Assembly: GCA_025935925.1 (NCBI GenBank)
Contig: JAICUI010000027.1
Span: 1 to 39,972 of the forward strand
Source: Chloroflexota bacterium
GTDB taxonomy: Bacteria > Chloroflexota > Limnocylindria > Limnocylindrales > CSP1-4
Reading direction: 5' to 3'
DNA length: 39,972 nucleotides
Both the position numbers and the translations under genes were made by a program. The notes beneath the pieces were generated by a model, which saw only the letters and a program-made list of their open reading frames with translations, was not told the origin of the DNA and made no database searches. Position 1 is the first letter of the stretch; every line of letters starts with the position of its first letter. This document shows positions 33,410 to 39,972 of this stretch, piece by piece.

Positions 33410-33885
33410 GCGATCGATTCCTCCCTGTTGATCCAGTTGCGGACCTTCGGTCCGATGCCGGCCTTCTGCCACTGCTCGCCGGCCAGGGCGATGGCGGCCG
33501 GCGCCCGACGGATGATGCGACGGAGCGGCCCCGGCGTGAAGCGCCGGATGCGCGCGACGTCGTCGTGGAACGCCCGCTGGTCGATGCCCAGCTCGTCGAG
33601 CTTCTCGTCGAGGACCTCGGCCGGGACCCCGTCGAGGAACAGGTCCACGGCGAGGATCACGACCACGACATCGTCGATGCCGCCGACGATCGGCACGTCG
33701 TCGGGGATGAGGTCCCTACCGAGGGCGATGTACCCGAGCGCCGCGCCGAGGAGCGCCTTGCGACCGACGGGCGTCCGCTCGTCGCGGACGAGCTCCCAGA
33801 ACAGCCGCGCGTAGATGGGTGCGCGGCTGGCCAGCGGGAGCACCGCGGCGAGCCCCAGCAGGCGCCGGAGCCCGGGCCGCCGCAC
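33406..33885 (-). CDS. DUF1232 (YkvA-like) membrane protein
   Basis: 159 residues from GTG 33885; an earlier non-ATG start is possible, since the frame stays open a little further upstream. RTPVGRKALLGAALGYIALG then RDLIPDDVPIVGGIDDVVV is the DUF1232 signature (Y-x-x-x-P-x-D-L-I-P-D-x-x-P-x-x-G-x-x-D-D). The adjoining hydrophobic segments anchor it in the membrane. Role unknown. Coupled to rplI through the GTGA overlap. The 165 bases on to the GNAT gene (33886-34050) contain no clear promoter or Shine-Dalgarno. Confidence 0.8.
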   Translation of the reverse strand: MRRPGLRRLLGLAAVLPLASRAPIYARLFWELVRDERTPVGRKALLGAALGYIALGRDLIPDDVPIVGGIDDVVVVILAVDLFLDGVPAEVLDEKLDELGIDQRAFHDDVARIRRFTPGPLRRIIRRAPAAIALAGEQWQKAGIGPKVRNWINREESIA

Positions 33886-34050
33886 GCGACCACGGCGGGC
33901 CTGGCCGCCGGGCTGCGTCGTGGGTTCCTTGTGATCCAGCGTCCTGCCTCACACACCGAACCCGGGCCATGCTCGCCCGGGGAGGCAGCGATGGTAGCAC
34001 CGGCCGTGATCGTGGCCGAGCAGGGGTGGTCCGGGCGCGAGCCGCGATGC

Positions 34051-34893
34051 CTACGCCTGTGGTCCGCCGTCCACGCGCCGCCAGTTCGGCCGGGCGTACG
34101 CGAGCGTGAACCCGGACCGAAGCATGTTTCGATAGGAATGGTTGACCGGTGCCTCCTCGGTCTCCTCGCCGGTCTCGGTCACCGCCAGCGTGCACCCGAG
34201 CGCCCGGGCGTCGCGCAGGCGCCTGGCGAACAGCGCCGACTGGCCGCCCCGACCGCGAGCGGCCTCGCGCGTCGCGCCGAAACCGAGCCACGCCGTCTGC
34301 CCGTCGACGAACATCGCCGCGGTGCTCACCAGCGTGTCGCCGTCGAACGCGGCGTAGTGCCGCCAACGTTCGCGGCCCATCATCGGCGCGACCGTGGCGC
34401 GGACGCTGGCGGGCATCCCCATCGCCTCCGTGACGACCTCCGCGAAGTCCGCGGCATGCTCTGGGCCGACCTGCTCGACGCGCAGGTCCGTCGCGGGCTC
34501 TGGCAAGGCACCCTCGAGCCCGTGCCACAGCTTCACCCAGCTCCGGCTCCGGCGGTAGCCCACCGCCTCCAGCCAGCCGGCGAGCTCCGGCGTCGTGACC
34601 TCGGCGGGCACCTGGATCAGCGTGTCCCGCCGGCCCCGGGCTCGGAAGGCATCCGAGATCTTGGTGACGTCCTCGTCCGCCGGCGGTCGGACGCTGCCGA
34701 GGCCGAGGGCTCGGTTGAAGAAGGCGCTGTCGACGACGTCGAGGGCGACGACGGCGATCCCTCGCATGTCCGACGCGTAGGCGCCGACCGCAGTGCCCGC
34801 CTCAATCGAGGCGCGATACAGGTCGAGCAGGCCCGCGGCCTCGGCCCACTCGAGACGAGCGATGAGCTGCCGGTCACCGGGATCGATCGTCAT
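34051..34893 (-). CDS. GNAT-family acetyltransferase divergent from lexA
   Basis: A 280-residue protein. ATG 34893 is chosen because CAGACT (34906-34901) lies 7 bases upstream with no Shine-Dalgarno; the longer ORF would run through the lexA promoter. Length suggests two GNAT folds, the first degenerate. The C-terminal one has WLGFGATREAARGRGGQSAL (acetyl-CoA loop R-G-R-G-G-Q-S) and VNHSYRNMLRSGFTLAYARP, the usual end of GNATs with the conserved N-x-x-x-x-x-x-x-G-F. The lexA SOS box covers its expected -35 region, so it may also be damage-inducible. Substrate unknown. Confidence 0.8.
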   Translation of the reverse strand: MTIDPGDRQLIARLEWAEAAGLLDLYRASIEAGTAVGAYASDMRGIAVVALDVVDSAFFNRALGLGSVRPPADEDVTKISDAFRARGRRDTLIQVPAEVTTPELAGWLEAVGYRRSRSWVKLWHGLEGALPEPATDLRVEQVGPEHAADFAEVVTEAMGMPASVRATVAPMMGRERWRHYAAFDGDTLVSTAAMFVDGQTAWLGFGATREAARGRGGQSALFARRLRDARALGCTLAVTETGEETEEAPVNHSYRNMLRSGFTLAYARPNWRRVDGGPQA

Positions 34894-34913
34894 GCCCGCG
34901 AGTCTGCGCCGGG

Positions 34914-34941
34914 TTGACATCGAACGTCCGTTCGGTATCAT
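34914..34941 (+). promoter_or_regulatory. lexA: lexA promoter with LexA box
   Basis: TTGACA (34914-34919), a 16-base spacer and TATCAT (34936-34941). The spacer is filled by CGAACGTCCGTTCG (34921-34934), a perfect Gram-positive SOS box, predicting autorepression. Expected start is near 34948, with AGGAG at 34956-34960 as the ribosome-binding site. Confidence 0.9.
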
Positions 34942-34969
34942 CCCTTCCAATCGCTAGGAGAGACGCCAC

Positions 34970-35620
34970 GTGACCCGTCACGACGCGGAACGCAAGCGCA
35001 AGATCATGGACGTGATCGCCGCGACGATCCGCGCGCGCGGCTACCCGCCGTCCGTGCGGGAGATCGCCAAGGCCGTCGGTCTGGCGTCCACGTCGGCCGT
35101 TCATCACCACCTCCAGATCCTCGAGAAGGAGGGGTACCTGGAGCGCGGCGCGGCGCAATCCCGCGCGATCCGGCTGACGCCGACGGCGGCGCTGATGCTC
35201 GGGCTCGGCCCGGAGCTCACGCCGCAATCGATGGCCAGCGAGTCGCACGTGCTGCCGGTGATCGGCGAGATCGCGGCCGGCGGCCCGATCGAGGCGTACC
35301 AGGACGCCTCGGAGACGCTCGCCGTGCCGGACATCCTCGCGCCCGCGGGCGAGGCGTTCGTGCTGCGCGTCCGGGGCGACTCGATGATCGAGGCCCACAT
35401 CGCGGACGGCGACTTCGTCGTGATCCGCCAGCAGGACACCGCGCGCGACGGCGACATCGTCGTCGCCCAGGTCGAGGAGAACGGCGTCACGCTGAAGCGC
35501 TACTTCCGCGAGAAGGACCGCGTCCGCCTGCAGCCTGCGAACCCGAACTACCCGCCCCAGTTCTACCCGTCGGTGCGGATCCAGGGAAAGCTCATCGGCG
35601 TCATTCGGCGCCTGGACTGA
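34970..35620 (+). CDS. lexA: LexA repressor / SOS regulator
   Basis: A 216-residue repressor and self-cleaving protease. GTG 34970 follows AGGAG by 9 bases. Winged helix: PPSVREIAKAVGLASTSAVH with HHHLQILEKEGYLERG (about 26-60). Cleavage site Ala103-Gly104 is in GEIAAGGPIEAYQ. The Ser138 nucleophile is in RGDSMIEAHIADGDFV and the Lys176 general base in GVTLKRYF, all at the expected spacing. Full length. It binds its own promoter and the double box before the DUF6504-like gene. Confidence 0.97.
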   Translation: MTRHDAERKRKIMDVIAATIRARGYPPSVREIAKAVGLASTSAVHHHLQILEKEGYLERGAAQSRAIRLTPTAALMLGLGPELTPQSMASESHVLPVIGEIAAGGPIEAYQDASETLAVPDILAPAGEAFVLRVRGDSMIEAHIADGDFVVIRQQDTARDGDIVVAQVEENGVTLKRYFREKDRVRLQPANPNYPPQFYPSVRIQGKLIGVIRRLD

Positions 35621-35887
35621 CGCGCGCCACCGGTCGATCCGGACGTTGCCGGTCTCCGCGCCTCGCTGCGCACCCGATCTGCGCTCGCCTCGGTGCTCGA
35701 CCGGCGCCTTGGGCTCGACGCGCGCAGTGGCTGTCAGGGTCTCCATCCACAGGTCGTCCACGTGCATTGGGCACGGGTCCACAGGTTCCGCCTCGCAACA
35801 CGAACTCGTCGTCGACAAGCCCCTTCCGCCGACCGGCCCGGACCGGCAAGGTCAGACAGCCCAGCCCGCCGTGGAGCTCCGTCCCGC
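35621..35887. other. lexA-dnaB intergenic region with DnaA-box-like direct repeats
   Basis: The 9-mer TCCACAGGT occurs twice (35746-35754 and 35778-35786), 32 bases apart. CCATCCACA (35743-35751) matches the DnaA box TTATCCACA at seven of nine positions. No AT-rich unwinding element is seen, so an origin is unlikely. No convincing dnaB promoter was found; the longest leader feature is GGAG about 13 bases before the dnaB GTG. Confidence 0.3.
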
Positions 35888-37234
35888 GTGATCGACCGCC
35901 TGCCGCCCCAGTCCGTCGAGGCCGAGCAATCGGTCCTCGGGTCGATCCTGATCGACCGCGACGCGATCATCGAGATCGCGGACTTCCTCCGGCCCGAGGA
36001 TTTCTATCGCCAGGCGCACGGTCGCGTGTTCGCGGCGATGATCGACCTCTCGGAGCGGCGCGAGCCGATCGACGTCGTCACGGTCGCCGAGGCGCTGGAG
36101 CGGTCCGGCGATCTCGAGTCGATCGGCGGACGGGCGTATCTCGGGACGCTCTCGAACCAGACGCCGACGGCGGTCCACGTCGCGCAGTACGCGCGGATCG
36201 TCGAGCGCAAGGCGCTGCTGCGGAACCTGATCGGCGCCGCGGGCAAGATCGCCGGCATCGGCTACGAGGACCCGGCCGAGGTCCAGGAGGCGATCGACCG
36301 CGCCGAGCAGGAGCTGTTCGCCGTCAGCCAGCGCCGGGTCGCGGCCGGCTTCTCGCCGCTCAAGAGCCTCCTGCACGACGCCTACGACCGGCTCGACTAC
36401 CTCCACGAGCACCGCGGCGAGATCAGCGGGATCCGGACCGGCTTCCAGGACCTCGACACGCTCACGACCGGCCTGCAGAAGAGCGACCTCGTGATCCTCG
36501 CCGCGCGCCCGTCGGTGGGCAAGACCAGCTTCGCCCTCAACATCGCGGAGCACGCGGCCGCAAACGACAAGAAGAGCGTCGGCGTGTTCAGCCTCGAGAT
36601 GAGCAAGGAGCAGCTCGTGCTCCGCCTGCTGTCCTCGGTCGCCAGCATCGACTCGCAGCGGCTCCGCACGGGCTTCCTCGACGAGCTCGACTTCACCCGC
36701 ATCGCGCCCGCGATGAACACCCTTTCCGAGGCGCCGATCTACATCGACGACACGCCCAACATCACGACGATGGAGCTGCGCACCAAGGCGCGCCGGCTGC
36801 AGGCCGAGACCGGGCTCGACCTCGTGATCGTCGACTACCTGCAGCTGATGCAGGCATCGACCACGAACCGGGATGCCAATCGCGTCCAGGAGGTCAGCGA
36901 GATCAGCCGCGGCCTCAAGGCGCTCGCGCGCGAGCTCAAGGTGCCCGTGATCGCGCTTTCACAGCTCTCGCGGCAACCCGAGATGCGGGAATCACGCGAG
37001 CCGCGCCTGTCGGACCTCCGCGAGTCGGGCTCGATCGAGCAGGACGCCGACCTCGTGATGTTCCTGTGGCGCGAGAAGGAGCGTGGCTCCGACGACGCGG
37101 ACACCGGCGGCGAGGTCGTGAAGCTCAAGCTTGCGAAGCACCGGAACGGTCCGACGGGCGAGATCGACCTGTGGTTCAAGAAGGCGCAGACGCGGTTCGT
37201 GAACTATGCGGGCGAGCGCTTCGCGCAGGTCTAG
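35888..37234 (+). CDS. dnaB: Replicative DNA helicase
   Basis: A 448-residue hexameric 5'-3' helicase. The N-terminal domain starts RLPPQSVEAEQSVLGSILID. The RecA-like ATPase has Walker A ARPSVGKTS (about 206-214), Walker B DLVIVDYLQLM, and the DnaB-specific RESGSIEQDADLVMFLWREK and LAKHRNGPTGEIDLWF. No intein, although DnaB is a common intein host. GTG 35888 is chosen as the first start fitting the family; the frame is open upstream but encodes unrelated sequence. The TAG stop shares the palindrome CTAG with the stop of the convergent lipoprotein gene. Confidence 0.97.
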   Translation: MIDRLPPQSVEAEQSVLGSILIDRDAIIEIADFLRPEDFYRQAHGRVFAAMIDLSERREPIDVVTVAEALERSGDLESIGGRAYLGTLSNQTPTAVHVAQYARIVERKALLRNLIGAAGKIAGIGYEDPAEVQEAIDRAEQELFAVSQRRVAAGFSPLKSLLHDAYDRLDYLHEHRGEISGIRTGFQDLDTLTTGLQKSDLVILAARPSVGKTSFALNIAEHAAANDKKSVGVFSLEMSKEQLVLRLLSSVASIDSQRLRTGFLDELDFTRIAPAMNTLSEAPIYIDDTPNITTMELRTKARRLQAETGLDLVIVDYLQLMQASTTNRDANRVQEVSEISRGLKALARELKVPVIALSQLSRQPEMRESREPRLSDLRESGSIEQDADLVMFLWREKERGSDDADTGGEVVKLKLAKHRNGPTGEIDLWFKKAQTRFVNYAGERFAQV

Positions 37235-38142
37235 GCCCGCTCGTCCGGCAGCAGCGGCCGGATCACCAGCGAGTACAGCTTCCCGTCGTCGGTCCGGACC
37301 CAGATCCCGGCGGCGATGCCGTTCTGCGAACCGTCGACCTTGAGTGCGGCGACGTCGTCGGGCGTCAGCGTGTGCGTGGCCTGCTGGAGGACGTTCGGGT
37401 CCTTCGGCAGCGTGAAGTCGGACGGCTCGAGGTGCGGCCACGGCCACGCGCGGACGGGCACGCCGGCGACCCCGCTCGCGTCGGTGAGGACGCCTCGGTA
37501 CGCGGTCGCCACGTAGGGGTCGCTCGCGAGCGAGCCGCCCTGGTCGAAGTCGTACAGACGATCCGCGAGCGTCGCGAGCCGCTCGAGCACGGCGGCATCG
37601 GGTCCCGGCGCTGGGTCGTGACCGAGTCCCATCGCCGAGACCGTCTTGGAGTCGTTGTCGGCGTTGATCGTGAACACGGCGGTCGGCGCGTCGGCGATCA
37701 TCGGGGTGTTGTAGGTCTCGCGCGCGATCGCGAGCCCACCGTCGTCGAGCGCGAACTCGAGGAGCGACTGGATCTGCTCCTCGCTCAACCTGGCGGTCCG
37801 CAACGGCTGGCCGACGGAGATGTCGCCGGTCGACGGCGCGGCCGAGGTCTGCACGAACACGATCCTGCCGTCGCCGTACAGCGTGAAGTACGGCACCCGC
37901 GCGGCGAGGAACTCCGGCGGCACGAACCCGCCTGCCGAGTCATAGCGGAGCACGATCTGGTCGGCGCCGGTCGGGTGCGCGAGGCCTTGCACCGACGGCG
38001 ACGGCGACGCCGCCGATGACGCGTCCGGTGTCACGGCCGCGGTCGCGGCGGGACTCGAGATCGGTCCCGCCGCACCGGAGCAGGCGGCGGCTCCGATGGC
38101 GACGAGGAGGAGGGCGGCAGGCAGGAGGGTTCGGTTCGACAT
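37231..38142 (-). CDS. Secreted lipoprotein of unknown function
   Basis: A 303-residue protein from ATG 38142 (MSNRTLLPAALLLVAIGAAA). The signal peptide ends in a lipobox with Cys21. A Ser/Pro/Ala linker to about residue 52 follows. The mature domain has DQIVLRYDSAGGFVPPEFLA, VPYFTLYGDGRIVFVQTS and LSEEQIQSLLEFALDDGGLA, a pattern I recall from other GC-rich bacterial lipoproteins without known function. Only the lipobox Cys is visible and there is no catalytic motif. The 210-base gap upstream (38143-38352) also carries the leader of the divergent zinc-ribbon gene. Confidence 0.75.
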   Translation of the reverse strand: MSNRTLLPAALLLVAIGAAACSGAAGPISSPAATAAVTPDASSAASPSPSVQGLAHPTGADQIVLRYDSAGGFVPPEFLAARVPYFTLYGDGRIVFVQTSAAPSTGDISVGQPLRTARLSEEQIQSLLEFALDDGGLAIARETYNTPMIADAPTAVFTINADNDSKTVSAMGLGHDPAPGPDAAVLERLATLADRLYDFDQGGSLASDPYVATAYRGVLTDASGVAGVPVRAWPWPHLEPSDFTLPKDPNVLQQATHTLTPDDVAALKVDGSQNGIAAGIWVRTDDGKLYSLVIRPLLPDERA

Positions 38143-38352
38143 GCGTCCCCGGACGCCCGGGGCGCCCGGGCGGTTCCGCGCCAGTCCGTTGATCGTGCAA
38201 ACGTGCTTGACAGGCGCGCGTATCGTCCGCTCCACAACGCCCGCCAGGCACGACCCGGCACAGTCCGCCCGAGCGCCCCGCCCAAAGCGACGCCCGCGCC
38301 ACGCCCGGCCGACGCGGGTTCAGGGGTGGGGAGCTACGGGAGGCCTCGAGGG

Positions 38353-38676
38353 GTGTTCCAGGATCGCACGCTGGCGTGCCGCGATTGCGGCGACGCCTTC
38401 GTCTTCTCCGCGGGCGAGCAGCAGTTCTTCGCGAGCAAGGGGCTCACGAACGATCCCCAGCGCTGCGCCACCTGCCGAGCCGCCGCGAAGCGGGCTCGCG
38501 CGACGGGTGGACCGGTCGGTTCCCGCGAGTACCACGCCGCGATCTGCAACAGCTGCGGCGGTCAGGCGGTGGTGCCGTTCCAGCCGCGGAACGACCGCCC
38601 GGTCTACTGCTCGAGCTGCTTCGACAGGGTCCGCGCCGAGGGCCCGACGCCGGCGCCTGCGCCGACCGGGGCCTGA
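38353..38676 (+). CDS. Zinc-ribbon protein (two CxxC clusters)
   Basis: A 107-residue protein. GTG 38353 gives MFQDRTLACRDCGDAFVFSA, which is how this family usually begins, and GGGAGG (38338-38343) lies 9 bases upstream; the much longer open frame from 38203 is rejected as start. Cluster 1 is CRDC with RCATC, with GEQQFFASKGLTNDPQRC between them, the proto-typical zinc-ribbon found next to cold-shock-type domains. Cluster 2 is CNSCGG with YCSSCF. The tail PTPAPAPTGA is flexible. It probably binds two zinc ions and nucleic acid or protein. Dodecin follows 49 bases later on the same strand. Confidence 0.82.
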   Translation: MFQDRTLACRDCGDAFVFSAGEQQFFASKGLTNDPQRCATCRAAAKRARATGGPVGSREYHAAICNSCGGQAVVPFQPRNDRPVYCSSCFDRVRAEGPTPAPAPTGA

Positions 38677-38725
38677 CCGGCTGCGCCCGGCCTATGCTGG
38701 CCGGGACGCAGCAGGAGGAAGGTCG

Positions 38726-38929
38726 GTGGGCGTGATCATCGTTCGCGAGATGGTCGGGACGAGCCCGAGGTCCTGGAGCGATGCCGCTCGGCAGGCCGTC
38801 GCGACCGCGTCGAAGACGGTGCGCAACATCCGCTCGGTCGAGGTCGTGAAGTCGACTGCCCGGATCGAGGATGGCGAGATCGTCGAATACCAGGTGCAGC
38901 TCAAGATCGGCTTCGAGTACGAGGGCTGA
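38726..38929 (+). CDS. Dodecin (flavin-storage protein)
   Basis: A 67-residue protein forming dodecamers that bind flavins. AGGAGG (38713-38718) is 7 bases before GTG 38726, and TATGCT (38692-38697) is a plausible -10. IIVREMVGTSPRSWSDAARQ, then KTVRNIRSVEVVKSTARIED and EYQVQLKIGFEYEG follow the family closely; the usual I-R-W segment reads IRS, so the flavin-stacking Trp is replaced by Ser. Flavin binding may therefore be weak or changed. Confidence 0.9.
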   Translation: MGVIIVREMVGTSPRSWSDAARQAVATASKTVRNIRSVEVVKSTARIEDGEIVEYQVQLKIGFEYEG

Positions 38930-38952
38930 CGCCCCCGCCGCCCGATCCCGAG

Positions 38953-38961
38953 TTATCCACA
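38953..38961 (+). promoter_or_regulatory. Perfect DnaA box
   Basis: TTATCCACA matches the E. coli-type consensus exactly. It stands alone between dodecin and the STAND ATPase gene, so it is more likely a DnaA-regulated promoter or titration site than an origin. Confidence 0.45.
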
Positions 38962-38989
38962 AAGCCTGAGGTGAGCGACGCGCGGCACC

Positions 38990-39972
38990 ATGCCGCGCAT
39001 GTCGCCCGTTGCGCGCCCGCCCCGCACCATCCCGGACGGCACTGACGCGGGTCCCCACGCCTGGCTCGCCGCTCGAGTGCCGGATCGCGCGGTCGGCGCC
39101 GCTGACGCTGTCGTATCGTCTGCCGCCAACGGTGCGACGGGACCCGGCAAGCCCAGCCGGGCCGCGACGCCGCGGGGAGGTCCGCGCGAGGAGCATGAGG
39201 GGCTCGGCGTCGGGGTCGAACCTGGTCTCGATGGTCCGCCGCTGCGCGCGGGCATCGGCGGCTACCGCTTGAACCCGCTCGAGATCCAGCCCGCGAAGAT
39301 CCACTGTCCGCCGCCGCGCGAGGACTGGCTGTCCCGCGAGCGGCTCAACTCGTGGCTCGAGCGTGCGGCGGCAGGGCGCCTCGGTCTGATCGTCGCGGAG
39401 GCCGGCTTCGGCAAGACGACGCTGCTCGCGGACTGGGCGATGCACACGAAGCGCCTCACGACCTGGTATCGGCTCGAATCCGACGATCGCGACTGGCTGA
39501 CCTTCATCCGGCACCTCGTGGCCGGCGGCCGCGAGCTCGATCCCGAGTTCGCTGTCGACACGTTCCGGCTCCTGAACTCGCTAGGGCCAGGCGGACCGAC
39601 GCCCGCCGACCTCACCGCATCGATCGCGCGCGAGATGGCCGCCTTCGGCGCCGCGAGTGCGACGGGCCTGACGCTCATTGTGGACGACTACCACGTGGTC
39701 GACGGCCATCCCGACACGGATCCGATCATGCGTGCGCTGCTCGACCGAACGGGGCCGGGGTTCTCGATCGTGATCGCCACGCGGTCGATGCCACGCTTCT
39801 CGGTCGGTCGGCTCCGCGCGCGCGGGGGCGTCATGACAATCGATGGCGAGACGCTCTGCTTCGACATGGACGAGACCGACCGCCTGTTCCGCGACGCGTA
39901 CCGGCGTCCGCTCGATGACGACGTCGTGTCGGACCTCCACGATCGCACCGAGGGCTGGCCCGCGCTCCTGAC
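38990..39972 (+). CDS. MalT/LuxR-type STAND ATPase regulator (5' part)
   Basis: The frame is open from ATG 38990 to the window end (327 codons, no stop). Other in-frame starts are 38999, 39077 (GTG) and 39269 (TTG). The first 90 residues are low-complexity and may not be translated. From about residue 100, AKIHCPPPREDWLSRERLNS then LIVAEAGFGKTTLLADWA (Walker A, Lys142) and LTLIVDDYHVVDGHP (Walker B), the sensor-like IVIATRSMPRFSVGRLRARG and RTEGWPALL are the MalT/LuxR large-regulator NTPase pattern. The TPR-like sensor and HTH would lie beyond the edge. Target unknown. Confidence 0.8.
   Translation, partial: MPRMSPVARPPRTIPDGTDAGPHAWLAARVPDRAVGAADAVVSSAANGATGPGKPSRAATPRGGPREEHEGLGVGVEPGLDGPPLRAGIGGYRLNPLEIQPAKIHCPPPREDWLSRERLNSWLERAAAGRLGLIVAEAGFGKTTLLADWAMHTKRLTTWYRLESDDRDWLTFIRHLVAGGRELDPEFAVDTFRLLNSLGPGGPTPADLTASIAREMAAFGAASATGLTLIVDDYHVVDGHPDTDPIMRALLDRTGPGFSIVIATRSMPRFSVGRLRARGGVMTIDGETLCFDMDETDRLFRDAYRRPLDDDVVSDLHDRTEGWPALL

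Noticed and set aside
35888..37234. Intein in DnaB
   Set aside because: The ATPase motifs are contiguous and the length is normal at 448 residues.
38203..38352. N-terminal extension of the zinc-ribbon protein from ATG 38203
   Set aside because: The added 50 residues are low-complexity Arg/Pro/Ala, and the family begins at MFQDRTL, where a Shine-Dalgarno is present.

Overview
This is a very GC-rich, gene-dense stretch of a bacterial chromosome. The best guess for the host is a Chloroflexota lineage such as the Limnocylindria/Ellin6529 group. The reasons are the Gram-positive-type SOS box (CGAAC-N4-GTTCG), the mix of lipoproteins, stalked DUF11 surface proteins and PIG-V-like membrane enzymes, and widespread leaderless-type promoters. 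A deep actinobacterial relative cannot be excluded from sequence alone. No phage, insertion sequence, CRISPR array, rRNA or tRNA was recognised.

Layout. 1-7195 (minus strand) holds three exported, probably surface-anchored proteins: two short paralogues (one cut by the window edge) and an 1839-residue DUF11 repeat protein. 7520-11603 holds argS, a lipoprotein with an HEYTH metallopeptidase motif, a possible small RNA, and a beta-lactamase-fold protein that has lost most metal ligands. 11631-20334 is the histidine-utilisation region: hutH, a GNAT with NPF repeats, a lipoprotein, hutU, an MFS exporter on the other strand, then ftcD (interrupted by an in-frame TAG), a 36-codon ORF and hutI. 20367-23953 holds dedA behind a possible leader peptide, a TetR regulator, a small ABM-like protein, a histidine phosphatase and two small membrane proteins. 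23969-28399 is a divergent ion-channel-like protein plus the folate C1 operon fchA-folD-fhs. 28579-38929 holds DNA-damage and replication genes (a DUF6504-like gene with two LexA boxes, dinB, lexA, dnaB) mixed with two polytopic membrane enzymes, rplI, a DUF1232 protein, a GNAT, a lipoprotein, a zinc-ribbon protein and dodecin. A MalT/LuxR-type STAND ATPase runs off the right edge.

How they fit together. HutH, HutU, HutI and FTCD would take histidine to glutamate and 5-formimino-THF. FchA would make methenyl-THF, and FolD and Fhs would interconvert methylene-, methenyl- and formyl-THF with formate and ATP. The window therefore encodes a near-complete histidine-to-C1 route, with two oddities: ftcD carries a stop codon, and FolD has Ile where the cyclohydrolase Lys normally sits, a job that FchA could cover. 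The SOS part has LexA boxes in front of lexA (shared with a divergent GNAT) and a double box in front of the DUF6504-like gene, but none directly in front of dinB.

The most general signal is at gene starts. Many genes have a TANNNT-like -10 hexamer 6-8 bases before ATG or GTG and no Shine-Dalgarno, which fits leaderless mRNAs. Genes with clear Shine-Dalgarno sequences have longer leaders. I used this rule to choose several start codons.
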